Source: Alkalihalobacillus trypoxylicola
GTDB lineage: Bacteria > Bacillota > Bacilli > Bacillales > Bacillaceae_D
Reading direction: 5' to 3'
Assembly: GCF_001590785.1 (NCBI RefSeq)
Contig: NZ_LTAO01000001.1
Span: 248,001 to 312,000, forward strand
Length of the DNA: 64,000 nt
Shown here: positions 25,201 through 35,275 of the stretch, in pieces
Position numbering within the stretch: the first letter of the stretch is position 1
How the letters are laid out: each line of letters starts with the position of its first letter
Notes under the pieces: model-generated
Database searches by the model: none
What the model was told of the DNA's origin: nothing
The model's input: the letters and a program-made list of their open reading frames with translations, nothing else
Program-made: the position numbers and the translations under genes

Positions 25201-26481
25201 TTACGCCTCCTTCCCTTTTAAGAAATAAATAGTATCTAGCTCAATCTTTTGAGCAACTTGAATCATTTCCTCTTTGGTTACCGATTTAATTTCTTCAATC
25301 CAGCTTTCAACAGAACGTTCATAATTACTTACGACTTGATGGTAGGACAATTCAACAAAACCTCTTGCAACATCAATGGATTCTAACAATTGATTAATTA
25401 GCATCGCTTTCGTTTGCTCCATCTCTGCTTCACTAAATTGACCTTCTTTCATCGCTTTCATTTGTTCTTTAATGATTTCAACAGCTCTGTCATATTTCGA
25501 AAATTCAATCCCTGACATGACCATAATTAATCCTTTATGACTCTCAAACCGTGAAGCAGCATAATACGCTAGGCTTTCTTTTTCTCTTACATTAATAAAA
25601 AGCTTTGAATGGGAAAACCCACCAAATAGTCCATTAACCACTTGCATGGCCACATAATCATCATCTTTAAAGGTTGTGTTCGTTCTAAAGCCAATGTGGA
25701 GTTTGCCTTGCTTAATATCCTGCTCTTCAAAAACAACCTCTGGTTCTGTTATATGTTTTGTGTGTTGCTGTTGTTTCGTTTCGTCGGCCTTTATTACGTC
25801 TCTTGCTTTTATTTCTTGAGACAAAAGAGTTTTTACTTCCTCTATGTCAAAATCGCCGACCAAATATAAATCAAATGAGTTATTGTTTAACATTTCTTCA
25901 TAATAATCTGTTACAACTTCAGGAGTTAAGTCTTGAACCTGCTCCTTTGTCCCAAAAGCAGTTAGAGCATAAGGCTCTCCTTTAAACATTTCTTCTGTTA
26001 CACGTACATTCGCATAACGCATTTTGTCATCATAAACAGATTCAATTCGCTGGATTAAGGAACGTTTTTCACTTTCGAAAATGTCAGTCTGAAAATGACC
26101 ATTTTCTAATAATGGTTCAAATAAAACTTCTTTTAAGAGCTTAATACCTTTTTCTAATAAAGGAGTGGGATCACTTAGAAACTTTTCATTTGCTAAATCG
26201 ACGCGAATCGAAATAATGTGATTTTCGCCTTTTTTTTGAATATCAGTCGCAAGGATTGCACCATATAATTCATCTAATCGTTCTCTAAACTCTGCTCGAT
26301 TTGGCGTTTTTTGAGTAGCACTTTGGAGAATTTGTGGTATAAGCGCCCTCTTAGCAACTGTAGCTTCTTCAAGAGGTGCTTTGATCATTAATTGAATACT
26401 ATTGGTTTTAAATTTTTCAGTTTGAATGAGATGAACATCCAAATTATTCAATTTATACGTAAGCTCTTTTAATTGAGTCAT
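25201..26481 (-). CDS. ymfF: M16-family protein YmfF, apparently inactive
   Basis: A 426-residue M16-like protein lying just upstream of ymfH. The region that should hold HXXEH reads KRALIPQILQSATQ, so the zinc ligands are missing, while the fold-defining parts remain (ELYGAIL, EKRSLIQRIESVYDDK, NGLFGGFSHSKLFINVREKESLAYY). This fits a non-catalytic partner of YmfH, similar in layout to the AlbE/AlbF pair. It follows the GntR-type gene ymfC by 35 bp and is probably in the same transcript. Confidence 0.92.
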   Translation of the reverse strand: MTQLKELTYKLNNLDVHLIQTEKFKTNSIQLMIKAPLEEATVAKRALIPQILQSATQKTPNRAEFRERLDELYGAILATDIQKKGENHIISIRVDLANEKFLSDPTPLLEKGIKLLKEVLFEPLLENGHFQTDIFESEKRSLIQRIESVYDDKMRYANVRVTEEMFKGEPYALTAFGTKEQVQDLTPEVVTDYYEEMLNNNSFDLYLVGDFDIEEVKTLLSQEIKARDVIKADETKQQQHTKHITEPEVVFEEQDIKQGKLHIGFRTNTTFKDDDYVAMQVVNGLFGGFSHSKLFINVREKESLAYYAASRFESHKGLIMVMSGIEFSKYDRAVEIIKEQMKAMKEGQFSEAEMEQTKAMLINQLLESIDVARGFVELSYHQVVSNYERSVESWIEEIKSVTKEEMIQVAQKIELDTIYFLKGKEA

Positions 26482-26516
26482 ACACGACCGGCTCCTTTTT
26501 TGTCATTTTCATTAGG

Positions 26517-27242
26517 TTATGCTTTTTGTAGTTTTCTTACTACGTGGAATTTAAATTTATCTGCTCTAAAATAATTAAGAGAATATAATAAAGGTTCATC
26601 ATTTTGGTTATAATGAGTTTGTTTCAACAATAACAAAGAAGATTCGGTTTCACATTCTAATATCTCCGAAATTTTTTCATGATAACCAATCGGTTCAATA
26701 TAGGTAACGGCATAGGATATCGACTGACCGGCTTCTTCTAATAAGGAAAAAATGGAACTCATACTATGAATGGAAAAATCATTCATTAAAAAATGAGGAA
26801 TTTTATCTAAACAGTAAACGACAGGAATCTGATCAGCTGTCCTTACCCTCTCAATCTCTAATACTTCTTTTAACTCTTCCATATTAAACCGTGTACGATC
26901 CTCATCAGAAGCTTCTTTTACGGCCGAAGATAAGAAAATAGTTCCGGGAGTCATATTAGCATTAGAAATCATATCCGTAACACTTTGAAGTTCTTCTATT
27001 CCTGCTGAAAAAATAGGCTTCGTATGTACAAATGTACCTACCCCATGTCTACGGATTACTATTCCTTCTTCTTCTAATAAACGAAGTGCTTCACGTAAAG
27101 TTGCCCTACTAATACCCAGCTGCTTCGACAAATCAAATTCAGAAGGTAACTTTTCTCCTTCCATATATACCTTATTTTCGATATCTTGTTTAATTCGGTC
27201 AATTACTTGTAAATACAATGGGCGATGGTCTGTTTTTATCAC
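26517..27242 (-). CDS. ymfC: GntR/HutC-family transcriptional regulator YmfC
   Basis: A DNA-binding regulator with a GntR winged helix at residues 5-72 ([20 protein letters not shown], then [13 protein letters not shown]) and a UTRA ligand-binding domain at about 90-235. The effector is unknown. It stands 75 bp downstream of the ftsK gene and upstream of ymfF. In some Bacillus relatives the neighbouring genes include a nucleoside-type ABC transporter; none is present here, so its targets cannot be inferred from context. Length (241) is normal. Confidence 0.93.
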   Translation of the reverse strand: MIKTDHRPLYLQVIDRIKQDIENKVYMEGEKLPSEFDLSKQLGISRATLREALRLLEEEGIVIRRHGVGTFVHTKPIFSAGIEELQSVTDMISNANMTPGTIFLSSAVKEASDEDRTRFNMEELKEVLEIERVRTADQIPVVYCLDKIPHFLMNDFSIHSMSSIFSLLEEAGQSISYAVTYIEPIGYHEKISEILECETESSLLLLKQTHYNQNDEPLLYSLNYFRADKFKFHVVRKLQKA

Positions 27243-27316
27243 CTATTCCACTCCTTTGTTGTGACTCACTTCTCGTTTTTCACAAAAACCCTTATTATTA
27301 AATAACTCATTTCCAA

Positions 27317-29689
27317 TTAAGAAGAGATTTCCTCATCCGATTTCTTTGTAAGAAGCACCTCTCTAGGTTTACTACCTTCATAAGGTCCAACTACGCCTCT
27401 TTCTTCAAGCTGGTCAATAATTCTTGCCGCTCTAGCGTACCCAATTCTAAATCGTCTTTGGAGCATGGATACCGAAGCTGTCTTCATCTCAACAACTAGG
27501 TCACAGGCTTCCTCGTATAGTTCATCGGTTTGTTCATTTATTGAGACAGATACCTCTTCCTTTGGAGTCATTTCTTCTATGTATTGAGCTTTTTGTTGAG
27601 AAATGACATAAGAAACGACCGCTTCAACTTCTTCATCCGACAAGAAAGCACCTTGAACACGTGTAGGCTTTGTTGCACCAACCGGTAAATAAAGCATGTC
27701 TCCTCTTCCCAGAAGCTTTTCGGCACCGCCCGAATCGATAATCGTCCTAGAATCAACTTGTGATGATACCCCGAAAGCAATTCTTGATGGAATATTTGCC
27801 TTAATCACTCCCGTTATAACATCAACAGATGGTCTTTGCGTCGCTATAATCATATGAATACCTGAGGCTCTGGCCATTTGAGCAAGGCGTGCAATAGAAT
27901 CTTCGACATCGCCGCTTGCAACCATCATTAAATCTGCAAGCTCATCTACGATTACGACAATATAAGGTAAAAAGGCTTGTTTAGTTGAATGATCCTCTTG
28001 CTCTTGAATTCGCCTTAAATACTCATTGTAGCCCTCTATATTTCTTGTACCTGAACTTGAGAACAAATCATATCTTCGTTCCATTTCAGCTACAACCTTT
28101 TTCAAAGCTTGTGAAGCTTTTTTAGGCTCCGTAACAACGGGAGTTAATAAATGAGGAATCCCATTGTATACATTTAGCTCAACCATTTTTGGATCAATCA
28201 TCATTAATTTTACTTCATGTGGTTTTGCTTTTAATAAAATGCTAGTAATAATTCCATTTATGCATACACTTTTTCCACTACCAGTTGCTCCTGCTACTAG
28301 TAAATGGGGCATTTTGTTTAAGGGAGCTAAAACAGGATCTCCTGCAATGTCTCTTCCTAAAGCAACTGACAGAACATTTTGATCGTTTTTGGATATGTTA
28401 GAATCTATCACTTCTCTCAAAGTAACGATCGCTACCTCTTGATTAGGAACCTCTATACCAATGGCCGATTTTCCAGGTATAGGTGCTTCAATTCGAATAT
28501 CCTTTGCTGCTAAAGCAAGAGCCAAATCGTCCACTAAATTAACAATCTTACTAACCTTTACTCCAACACTAGGATTTACCTCGTACTTCGTAACCGCCGG
28601 TCCTAGGTGCACCTTCATTACCTTTGCTTTCACTCCAAAACTTTCTAAGGTTTGCTCTAATTTTTTCGCATTTGAAGTCAGTCTTTGTTTGTCACTCATT
28701 TGATTTGTTTTTTTCGGTGATGATAATAAATCAAATGAAGGCAGCTGATAATGCTCATTTTCTTCGATCATAGTCATCATGCTGGTTACATTTTCTTTCT
28801 CGATATTTACTTCTGAATTTTGTTCATATGAAGTTTCTTCAACTATTTCTTCTGCAGATGGCTTGTCCTGCTCTTTTGATGAAGGAGTGCTTGCATTAGT
28901 TTTTGACGGATCAACAGGACCTTGGTACACTCTGTCAGCAAAGTCGACAATTTCAGGAACAACTTGTTCTTCCTCTTCTTCACTTAGTTGCTGTTTTTTC
29001 TTAAGCTCTTTTTTCTTCCTTTGACTTTCTCGTTCTTCTGCTAATTTTTCTCGAGTTTTTTCCTTCCACTTCTTCCCTTCTGTAAAGAAGCTAGAAATAG
29101 AATCTGTAATATATACATAAACCTTTCTAAAACCACTGGCCAGAAACTCCGTTACTGATTTCCCAGTTAATAAAATAACCCCAATGATAAACAGAATAAA
29201 GCTTAAAAAATATGATCCGTTTGCAGCAAATAAAAAATGACTAACTGAAAAAATCGAAGCTCCTATCATTCCTCCTCCTAAATCAGTTGGCGGAATATCC
29301 CCTCTCATTTCAAGCCAAAATAGTCTCCAAGTGTTACGAATAACTGATTGGTCCTCAAACCCTTCTCGATTCCCTAATTGACTAAATAGGCCAATATGAC
29401 TGAAGAGTGAAAAGGAAACGATGATCACATAAACTCCTGCCATTTTTCTCGACCAAAATGTTGGTTTTTTACGTTTAAAAATAATATATAAGGCCGTTAA
29501 TAATAAACCTAAAGCTAAAACGATAAACCATTCGCCTAAAAAGAAACGAAATAAGCGAACAAATACTTCTCCTACTGAACCTAATCGAGCTAACGTTACG
29601 ACAGCAATAACTAATAAACCTAATCCGATTAATTCAAAGGTTAGCTGAGATTTCCATTGCGTTTTTTTCTTTTTTTTACGTTTTGCCAT
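27317..29689 (-). CDS. spoIIIE: DNA translocase SpoIIIE/FtsK
   Basis: A hexameric ATP-driven DNA pump that moves the chromosome into the forespore and clears DNA from closing septa. The 790-residue protein has a Lys-rich start ([11 protein letters not shown]), about four transmembrane segments within residues 15-185, an acidic/charged linker, and a C-terminal motor with Walker [10 protein letters not shown], Walker [13 protein letters not shown] and a winged-helix gamma domain near the end ([19 protein letters not shown]) that reads orientation sequences. The ATG at 29689 is preferred to a GTG three codons upstream because an AAAGG site lies 9 nt before it. An extended -10 promoter and a leader hairpin precede it. 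It is collinear with tepA and ylzJ as in B. subtilis. Confidence 0.97.
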   Translation of the reverse strand: MAKRKKKKKTQWKSQLTFELIGLGLLVIAVVTLARLGSVGEVFVRLFRFFLGEWFIVLALGLLLTALYIIFKRKKPTFWSRKMAGVYVIIVSFSLFSHIGLFSQLGNREGFEDQSVIRNTWRLFWLEMRGDIPPTDLGGGMIGASIFSVSHFLFAANGSYFLSFILFIIGVILLTGKSVTEFLASGFRKVYVYITDSISSFFTEGKKWKEKTREKLAEERESQRKKKELKKKQQLSEEEEEQVVPEIVDFADRVYQGPVDPSKTNASTPSSKEQDKPSAEEIVEETSYEQNSEVNIEKENVTSMMTMIEENEHYQLPSFDLLSSPKKTNQMSDKQRLTSNAKKLEQTLESFGVKAKVMKVHLGPAVTKYEVNPSVGVKVSKIVNLVDDLALALAAKDIRIEAPIPGKSAIGIEVPNQEVAIVTLREVIDSNISKNDQNVLSVALGRDIAGDPVLAPLNKMPHLLVAGATGSGKSVCINGIITSILLKAKPHEVKLMMIDPKMVELNVYNGIPHLLTPVVTEPKKASQALKKVVAEMERRYDLFSSSGTRNIEGYNEYLRRIQEQEDHSTKQAFLPYIVVIVDELADLMMVASGDVEDSIARLAQMARASGIHMIIATQRPSVDVITGVIKANIPSRIAFGVSSQVDSRTIIDSGGAEKLLGRGDMLYLPVGATKPTRVQGAFLSDEEVEAVVSYVISQQKAQYIEEMTPKEEVSVSINEQTDELYEEACDLVVEMKTASVSMLQRRFRIGYARAARIIDQLEERGVVGPYEGSKPREVLLTKKSDEEISS

Positions 29690-29727
29690 CCTACTCACCC
29701 TTTGTTATATGTTGCTCCATATATAAG

Positions 29728-29750
29728 AAGCAGCCAGATTTTGGCTGCTT
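29728..29750. promoter_or_regulatory. Hairpin in the spoIIIE leader
   Basis: AAGCAGCC and GGCTGCTT form an 8 bp stem with a 7 nt loop. On the minus strand it lies just after the predicted spoIIIE transcript start and is followed by CTTATATATGG rather than a clean T run; on the plus strand five T residues follow. It could be a weak terminator for ylzJ or a 5' stabilising or attenuating structure. Confidence 0.5.
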
Positions 29751-29765
29751 TTTAAAATCATTTTT

Positions 29766-29774
29766 ATTATAGCA
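29766..29774 (-). promoter_or_regulatory. Extended -10 promoter of spoIIIE
   Basis: The minus strand reads TGCTATAAT, a perfect extended -10. No good -35 hexamer is visible. Transcription would start near 29759, about 70 nt before the ATG. Confidence 0.6.
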
Positions 29775-29813
29775 TAATTCATCTTTATTCATCAGTATGA
29801 ATTGTTAGCTACT

Positions 29814-30026
29814 TTAAAACATCTGAATAATAGTCCCTGGTGTATATTCATTATTTAAATAAGACATGGGGTTAGTTGAGAGAAGACGCACGATTTGATA
29901 ATCCGAATGATTTACTTTTTCGACAATTAGGTGACCGTCCTTCACTGGTAATGTTACATATTGCGTATAGCTTTGTTCATCATTAGAAAATACTTGCTCA
30001 TGTGGCATCATTGTATATAAAATCAT
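29814..30026 (-). CDS. ylzJ: YlzJ-like protein
   Basis: A 70-residue conserved protein of unknown function that always follows tepA and precedes spoIIIE in Bacillus. Recognisable features are the start [13 protein letters not shown] and the end [10 protein letters not shown]. Its ATG overlaps the tepA stop as ATGA, so it is translationally coupled. No membrane segment or catalytic motif is visible. Confidence 0.9.
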   Translation of the reverse strand: MILYTMMPHEQVFSNDEQSYTQYVTLPVKDGHLIVEKVNHSDYQIVRLLSTNPMSYLNNEYTPGTIIQMF

Positions 30027-30766
30027 TGCACCATATCCCCTTTTGAGCGATTTTCTTCAATTAATTCATTTAACTTTTTAATCGCTTGGCCGATCCCACC
30101 GACTTCATTAATTAGTCCATATTCTACAGCATCTGTTCCAACGACATTTGTACCGATATCTCTTGTTAAATTTCCTTTACTAAACATAAGCTCTTTAAAT
30201 TTATCTTCGGTTACCTCTGAATTTTTCGTTACAAAATTAATGACTCGTTCTTGCATTTTATCTAAATATTCAAAGGTTTGAGGCACACCGATGACTAAGC
30301 CTGTTAATCGAATCGGATGAATGGTCATCGTTGCTGTTTCAGCAATTAATGAATAATTAGCAGCTACCGCAATGGGAACTCCGATAGAGTGACCTCCACC
30401 TAAAACAAGCGTGACGGTAGGTTTCGACATAGAAGCAATCATTTCTGATATCGCAAGACCTGCCTCTACATCTCCGCCTACTGTATTTAAAATGACAAGC
30501 AGCCCTTCGATTTTAGGGTTTTGTTCCACCGCTACTAATTGTGGAATCAAATGCTCATATTTTGTCGTCTTATTTTGAGGTGGAAGTTGCATATGACCTT
30601 CAATTTGGCCAACGACGGTCATACAATGAATATTTGAATTTTCCATCGAAGGAACATTCGTTTGTCCGAGCTCTTGTATTTTGCTTAAAATTCCATCTGG
30701 TTTTTGTTCTTTTTTCATTGGTTGTTGAGGCTCTTCTTGGTTTGTATGAGAGGAATATTGATTCAT
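30023..30766 (-). CDS. tepA: TepA, ClpP-fold translocation-enhancing protease
   Basis: TepA (YmfB) is a ClpP-class serine peptidase implicated in protein export and SASP degradation during spore outgrowth. The 247-residue product has the ClpP crotonase-like fold markers: [18 protein letters not shown], the nucleophile in [10 protein letters not shown] and the catalytic His in TMTIHPIR. Residues 1-40 are a polar, disordered-looking N-terminus. There is no signal peptide. A GGAGG site lies a few bases upstream of the ATG, and ylzJ overlaps the stop. Confidence 0.94.
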   Translation of the reverse strand: MNQYSSHTNQEEPQQPMKKEQKPDGILSKIQELGQTNVPSMENSNIHCMTVVGQIEGHMQLPPQNKTTKYEHLIPQLVAVEQNPKIEGLLVILNTVGGDVEAGLAISEMIASMSKPTVTLVLGGGHSIGVPIAVAANYSLIAETATMTIHPIRLTGLVIGVPQTFEYLDKMQERVINFVTKNSEVTEDKFKELMFSKGNLTRDIGTNVVGTDAVEYGLINEVGGIGQAIKKLNELIEENRSKGDMVQ

Positions 30767-31114
30767 ACGGCAAATCCTCCTTCATTGAATTACCATTAGT
30801 ATGAGCGTAATGCTACCAATTATACGATTTTACTCGCCGCCTTGATTTGAGAACGTTAGAAAAAAGATGAGTGATGATTCTTATGCCTTATTTCATAAAA
30901 GCATTGAGTATCATCGACAAGTAGATTTAAAACCAAAAGAATCTTTCTCTTCCGACCGTAATAAGCTCACATCCCGCTCAACAGTCAAAAGAACTCTTCT
31001 CTTAATCAAAAAGGCGCTTTAGTGCATGAGCTTTTACCATTAGATAGAATCTTGATCATGTTTCCTTTTTCATACTTAAAACGCCTTTGAGTTTTCCTCA
31101 AAGGCGTTTCTCAT
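30767..31114. other. Intergenic gap between rnjB and tepA
   Basis: The 348 bp gap has the rnjB terminator at its right end and, on the minus strand, a perfect TATAAT at 30824-30819 that is probably the tepA -10; the -35 is weak. Between them I see no gene and no other structure. Confidence 0.55.
31076..31109 (-). terminator. Terminator of rnjB
   Basis: A perfect 13 bp stem (AAACGCCTTTGAG with CTCAAAGGCGTTT, 5 nt loop) lies just past the rnjB stop. The T tract on the minus strand is short (TTTTAAG), but the stem is very stable. Confidence 0.85.
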
Positions 31115-32782
31115 TTATACTTCCATAATGATAGGTAAAATCATTGGTCGACGCTTTGTTTTCTCGAAAAGATAACGACTTAGCCCTTCTCGTACATTAC
31201 TTTTTAGACTAGACCATTCATTTACATTTTCAGTCATACACTTCGTTAGTATTTGACTGACTAATTCATTTGCATCCTCTAATAACTTCTCGGATTCACG
31301 AACATATACAAATCCACGTGAAATAATATTAGGACCGGATACGATCAGATTTGTCTTTTTGTTTAAGGTTACCACAACAACAAGGATTCCATCCTTTGAT
31401 AGCAAGCGTCGGTCTCTTAAGACAATATTGCCTACATCGCCAACACCTAAACCATCAATTAAGACATGTCCAGAAGGTACTTTTCCAGCTTTTCTTGCTT
31501 GTCCTTTTGAAAATTCAACAACATCACCTTTATCAACTAGGAAGATATCTTCTTCCTTCACTCCTACATCTAACGCTAACTCACGGTGAGCATGCTGCAT
31601 TTTAAATTCACCATGAACCGGAATGAAATAATTTGGTTTCATCAGGTTTAGCATCAGCTTCAATTCCTCTTGACTACCATGTCCAGAAGCATGAACCTTT
31701 GCTTGTCCATAAACCACTTCAGCACCAATGCGATGAAGTTTATCAATAATCGATGATACGGAGCGCTCATTTCCAGGAATAGCATTCGCGGCAATAATAA
31801 CTGTATCATAAGCCGTAATGGTAATTTGACGATGGGCACCCTTCGCCATTCTCGTTAATGCCGACATGGGCTCACCTTGGCTACCTGTCGTTAAAATGGT
31901 AATTTGTTCATCATCATACTTCTTTAATTCGTCAACCTCGATGATTAGATTATCAGGGTAATTTAAATAGCCTAGCTTTGAGGCAATTGTCATTACTCTA
32001 ATCATACTTTTCCCAACGACTGCAAGCTTTCGATTGGTTTTAACAGAAGCGTCCATGACTTGCTGAATTCGATGTACATTAGATGCAAAAGTCGTCACAA
32101 TAATTCGGCTATTCGTATTTTCAAATACTTCGGTTATTCCTTGTCCTACTTCTGTTTCTGATTTAGTTAAGCCTGGTCTTTCAGCATTGGTACTATCTGA
32201 CAATAGGCATAATACCCCTTTTTGTCCGATCGTAGCCATTTTACCGATATCAGCTTGCAATCCATCTACCGGAGTTTGATCAAATTTGAAATCCCCGGTA
32301 TGCACAACATATCCTTGCTCCGTTTCAATACATACACCTACTGAATCAGGAATGCTGTGATTCGTTCTAAAAAATGTAACGTTGGTGTCTCCTGCTACTA
32401 CTGTTGAGTCCTCATTAATAAGATGAAGCTTGGCTTGTCTCCAAATTCCTGCTTCTTTTAATTTTTCTTCTACTAGACCAAGGGTTAATTTTGTTCCATA
32501 AACAGGAACGTTTAATTTTTTCAAAACAAAGGATAGACCACCTATATGGTCTTCATGTCCGTGAGTCAAAATAATTGCTCGAACACGCTCTTCATTTTCG
32601 AGTAAATAAGTAATATCAGGAATAACAATATCTACTCCTAGCATATCGTCATCTGGAAACATTAAACCTGCATCTACGACGATAATATCTTCATTTACTT
32701 CTATTCCATACATATTTTTCCCTATTTCGCCAACTCCACCTAGGGCAAAAACACGTACTTTTTCTATTTTTTCATTTGACAA
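31115..32782 (-). CDS. rnjB: Ribonuclease J2
   Basis: RNase J is a metallo-beta-lactamase/beta-CASP enzyme with 5' exonuclease and endonuclease activity on RNA; J2 usually pairs with J1. The 555-residue product matches B. subtilis RnjB in length and gene position. The metal-binding motif THGHEDHIGG is complete (HXHXDH), with later HTGDFKFDQTP and the beta-CASP HASGHGSQEEL. B. subtilis J2 has, as I recall, a degenerate form of that motif, so this copy may be catalytically better. The TTG at 32782 is chosen because AGGAGG lies 7 nt before it and it gives the start MSNEKIEKVRVFALGG; an upstream in-frame ATG would begin within the leader. Confidence 0.94.
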   Translation of the reverse strand: MSNEKIEKVRVFALGGVGEIGKNMYGIEVNEDIIVVDAGLMFPDDDMLGVDIVIPDITYLLENEERVRAIILTHGHEDHIGGLSFVLKKLNVPVYGTKLTLGLVEEKLKEAGIWRQAKLHLINEDSTVVAGDTNVTFFRTNHSIPDSVGVCIETEQGYVVHTGDFKFDQTPVDGLQADIGKMATIGQKGVLCLLSDSTNAERPGLTKSETEVGQGITEVFENTNSRIIVTTFASNVHRIQQVMDASVKTNRKLAVVGKSMIRVMTIASKLGYLNYPDNLIIEVDELKKYDDEQITILTTGSQGEPMSALTRMAKGAHRQITITAYDTVIIAANAIPGNERSVSSIIDKLHRIGAEVVYGQAKVHASGHGSQEELKLMLNLMKPNYFIPVHGEFKMQHAHRELALDVGVKEEDIFLVDKGDVVEFSKGQARKAGKVPSGHVLIDGLGVGDVGNIVLRDRRLLSKDGILVVVVTLNKKTNLIVSGPNIISRGFVYVRESEKLLEDANELVSQILTKCMTENVNEWSSLKSNVREGLSRYLFEKTKRRPMILPIIMEV

Positions 32783-33102
32783 TTTTCTTCCTCCTAAATA
32801 GTAGAAAAACAACGACCTAATTTTTCTAACATTACCAAATTAATCCTGATGTAATCGATGTAAATCCCTGTACTAATATCTATTTTTTCCGCCCTAACCC
32901 TTGGCAATCCGAAAATAAATGAACTCAACATTTCGCTATCAATCAAACCCGTACGAATCACTTGTAATCAGTATACCTTATTTTTAAATTGAAAGACAAG
33001 ACTCAAACTTATGTAGACCGTTTTTTTCATGCATAAAAAAAAGTTCAAGAAAAAATCATTCTTCTTGAACTCATCTATTTACTAAACCTTTAGAGGCTAC
33101 CT
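32783..33102. other. Intergenic gap between dapA and rnjB
   Basis: This 320 bp contains the dapA terminator (33035-33071) and the rnjB leader with its AGGAGG site. A possible -35 (TTGCCA near 32906) has no well-placed -10, so the rnjB promoter is not located. No coding frame is supported. Confidence 0.5.
33035..33071 (-). terminator. Rho-independent terminator of the dpaA-dapA gene set
   Basis: AGTTCAAGAA and TTCTTGAACT form a perfect 10 bp stem with a 10 nt loop, followed by eight T residues on the minus strand. It lies about 30 bp past the dapA stop. Confidence 0.9.
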
Positions 33103-33975
33103 TTATGGTAGTAGCTTCATTTCTTTTTTAATTATATTTTTTTCTTCTTTACTTAATTCTACAAGGGGTAATCGGACATAGCCACTTTCTATCCCCTTTA
33201 ATTGAAGTGCATATTTAATACATGTGGTGTTCGGAGCAATCGTTAATGCCTTCAACAATGGAAGTAAGGATTGATGAAGTTTAGCCGCTATTGATACCTT
33301 CCCATTCTGATAAGAACGAATGAGAGTTTGAAATTCATGACCACAAACATGTGAGGCTACAGAGACGATGCCAACACATCCTATAGAAAGAGCAGGCAAT
33401 AGTAGGGCATCATCTCCACAGTAAACGGAAAAATCATCATCTGTATGAGTGATTATCTCTGCTATTTGCTCTAAATCTCCACTCGCTTCTTTTAAAGCCA
33501 TAATGTTTTCAACTTTTGATAATTCAATCGCGGTTTGACTATCCATATTGATTCCCGTCCGACCAGGTACATTGTAAAGCATAACCGGAAGTGGAGTGGC
33601 GGCAGCTATTGCTTTAAAGTGTGAGATTACACCTTGCTTGGAGGGTTTATTATAAAATGGAACAACAGCCATTACTCCATCTACTCCAAGTTCGGTCGCA
33701 AGCTTGGTTGCTTTAACGGACTCAGCGGTATTATTTGTTCCTACACCTGCAATAATCGGTACTTTGCTATCCACATATTGTATACAAAACTTAAATAGCT
33801 CTTCTTTTTCCGTCGAAGTTAAAGTCGATGCTTCTCCTGTTGTACCTACGAGTACAAGGGCATCGGTTCCATTTTTTAATAAGTGGTCGATTATACTTTC
33901 GACCCTTTTATAATCAATTTGACCATCTTCTTTAAAAGGCGTTACCATAGCTGTTAACACTCGGCCAAACTTCAC
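33103..33975 (-). CDS. dapA: 4-hydroxy-tetrahydrodipicolinate synthase
   Basis: DapA condenses pyruvate with aspartate semialdehyde, the branch step toward lysine, diaminopimelate and dipicolinate. The product has the family GTTGE motif (VLVGTTGEAST), the YNVPGRTG loop with the catalytic Tyr, and the Schiff-base Lys in ALKEASGDL. The GTG at 33975 is chosen over two ATG codons three and two codons upstream, because AAGGGG lies 9 nt before it and the result (290 residues, starting MKFGRVLTAMVTPF) matches B. subtilis exactly in length. It is the last gene of the dpaA-dpaB-asd-dapG-dapA set, which supplies dipicolinate for spores and precursors for growth. Confidence 0.97.
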   Translation of the reverse strand: MKFGRVLTAMVTPFKEDGQIDYKRVESIIDHLLKNGTDALVLVGTTGEASTLTSTEKEELFKFCIQYVDSKVPIIAGVGTNNTAESVKATKLATELGVDGVMAVVPFYNKPSKQGVISHFKAIAAATPLPVMLYNVPGRTGINMDSQTAIELSKVENIMALKEASGDLEQIAEIITHTDDDFSVYCGDDALLLPALSIGCVGIVSVASHVCGHEFQTLIRSYQNGKVSIAAKLHQSLLPLLKALTIAPNTTCIKYALQLKGIESGYVRLPLVELSKEEKNIIKKEMKLLP

Positions 33976-34051
33976 CCTCATCATCCCCTTAAATCATTAT
34001 AACGAAAATAGAAGAGGCAAAGCATTGATTTGTTATTGATTTTACAAATTC

Positions 34052-35263
34052 CTATACGTTCGTTTCAAGAAAAATTTGATGAAGAGCATTGACTGCTTTT
34101 TCTAGGTCATTTCCTTTTACAAGTACCCAAATGGTCGTATGTGAATCAGCTGATTGCAATATTTGAATTCCGTGACTTGATAAGGCGCCAACAATTTTAG
34201 CTGTAACTCCAGGGACACCTGTCATACCAGCACCAACCGCTGATACTTTAGCACAATTTCGTTGTACTTCAGGTTCATAGTCCATAGCCTTTAGGATCGA
34301 GATAGCTCGGTCAGCTACTTCATCTAATACGGTGTATACGACTCCACGTGGATTAATATTAATAAAGTCTACACTAATTCTTTCACTCGCCATTGCTTTA
34401 AAAACTTTTTCTTGTAAGTTATATTGCCCTTCTTTTGCCAAAACTTTTATTTGTGTGACGTTGGAAAGATGAGCGATACCAGTAATAACTCGTTCTTTCA
34501 CATCACCCGTGTAATCTTCATGCAATGAAGAAGTGATTAGTGTACCTGGATGCTCTGAATAAGTAGAGCGGATATGAATAGGTATTTTGGCTTGCATCGC
34601 AACTTCAACAGCTCTAGGATGAATCACCTTTGCTCCTTGATAAGCCATATTACAAATCTCTGTATATGTCATGACATCTAGAGGTCTGGCATCTCGTACA
34701 ATACGCGGATCTGCTGTCATTACACCTTCTACATCCGTAAATATATCGACCCATTCAGCATGAACAGCTGCGCCTAAGGCTGTGGCTGAGGTATCACTAC
34801 CGCCTCTTCCAAGAGTAGTGACTTCACCGTTAGCAGATAAGCCTTGAAAGCCTGCGACAACCAATGCATCATGGTCGTTTAATAAATTTTTTAAGTGCTC
34901 TGATCTCATATCTTTTATTTTCGCTTGAGTAAAATCTTCATTTGTTCGAAAACCTGCTTGAGCACCCGTTAATGCTTGGGCTTTTAAACCATTTTTCAGC
35001 AGCATTTCAGTAAATACCACAGAGGAAATAACTTCACCACATGAAACAAGAAGGTCTTGTTCTCTTTTTGGAATGATATTTTTATCCATTAATCCTAATA
35101 AGGTGTCTGTGGCATAAGGCTCTCCTGCTCTTCCCATGGCTGAAACCACGACAATCACTTTATAGCCATTCTCTTTTGCCTTCTTTACATGCTGAGCTGC
35201 TAGTTGGCGTACTTTTTCATCTTTAACAGATGTACCGCCAAATTTTTGGACAATTATTTTCAT
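34052..35263 (-). CDS. dapG: Aspartokinase I (DapG type)
   Basis: Phosphorylates aspartate, the first step of the aspartate family pathway; the B. subtilis DapG isozyme is inhibited by diaminopimelate. The 403 residues comprise a kinase domain with VQKFGGTSV at 5-13, LGRGGSDTSATAL and FTDVEGVMTADPR, then two ACT domains (about 265-403) as in single-chain aspartokinases. It sits 12 bp after asd and upstream of dapA, so it is co-transcribed. An AGGTGG-like site precedes the ATG. Confidence 0.97.
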   Translation of the reverse strand: MKIIVQKFGGTSVKDEKVRQLAAQHVKKAKENGYKVIVVVSAMGRAGEPYATDTLLGLMDKNIIPKREQDLLVSCGEVISSVVFTEMLLKNGLKAQALTGAQAGFRTNEDFTQAKIKDMRSEHLKNLLNDHDALVVAGFQGLSANGEVTTLGRGGSDTSATALGAAVHAEWVDIFTDVEGVMTADPRIVRDARPLDVMTYTEICNMAYQGAKVIHPRAVEVAMQAKIPIHIRSTYSEHPGTLITSSLHEDYTGDVKERVITGIAHLSNVTQIKVLAKEGQYNLQEKVFKAMASERISVDFININPRGVVYTVLDEVADRAISILKAMDYEPEVQRNCAKVSAVGAGMTGVPGVTAKIVGALSSHGIQILQSADSHTTIWVLVKGNDLEKAVNALHQIFLETNV

Positions 35264-35275
35264 ACGACACCACTC

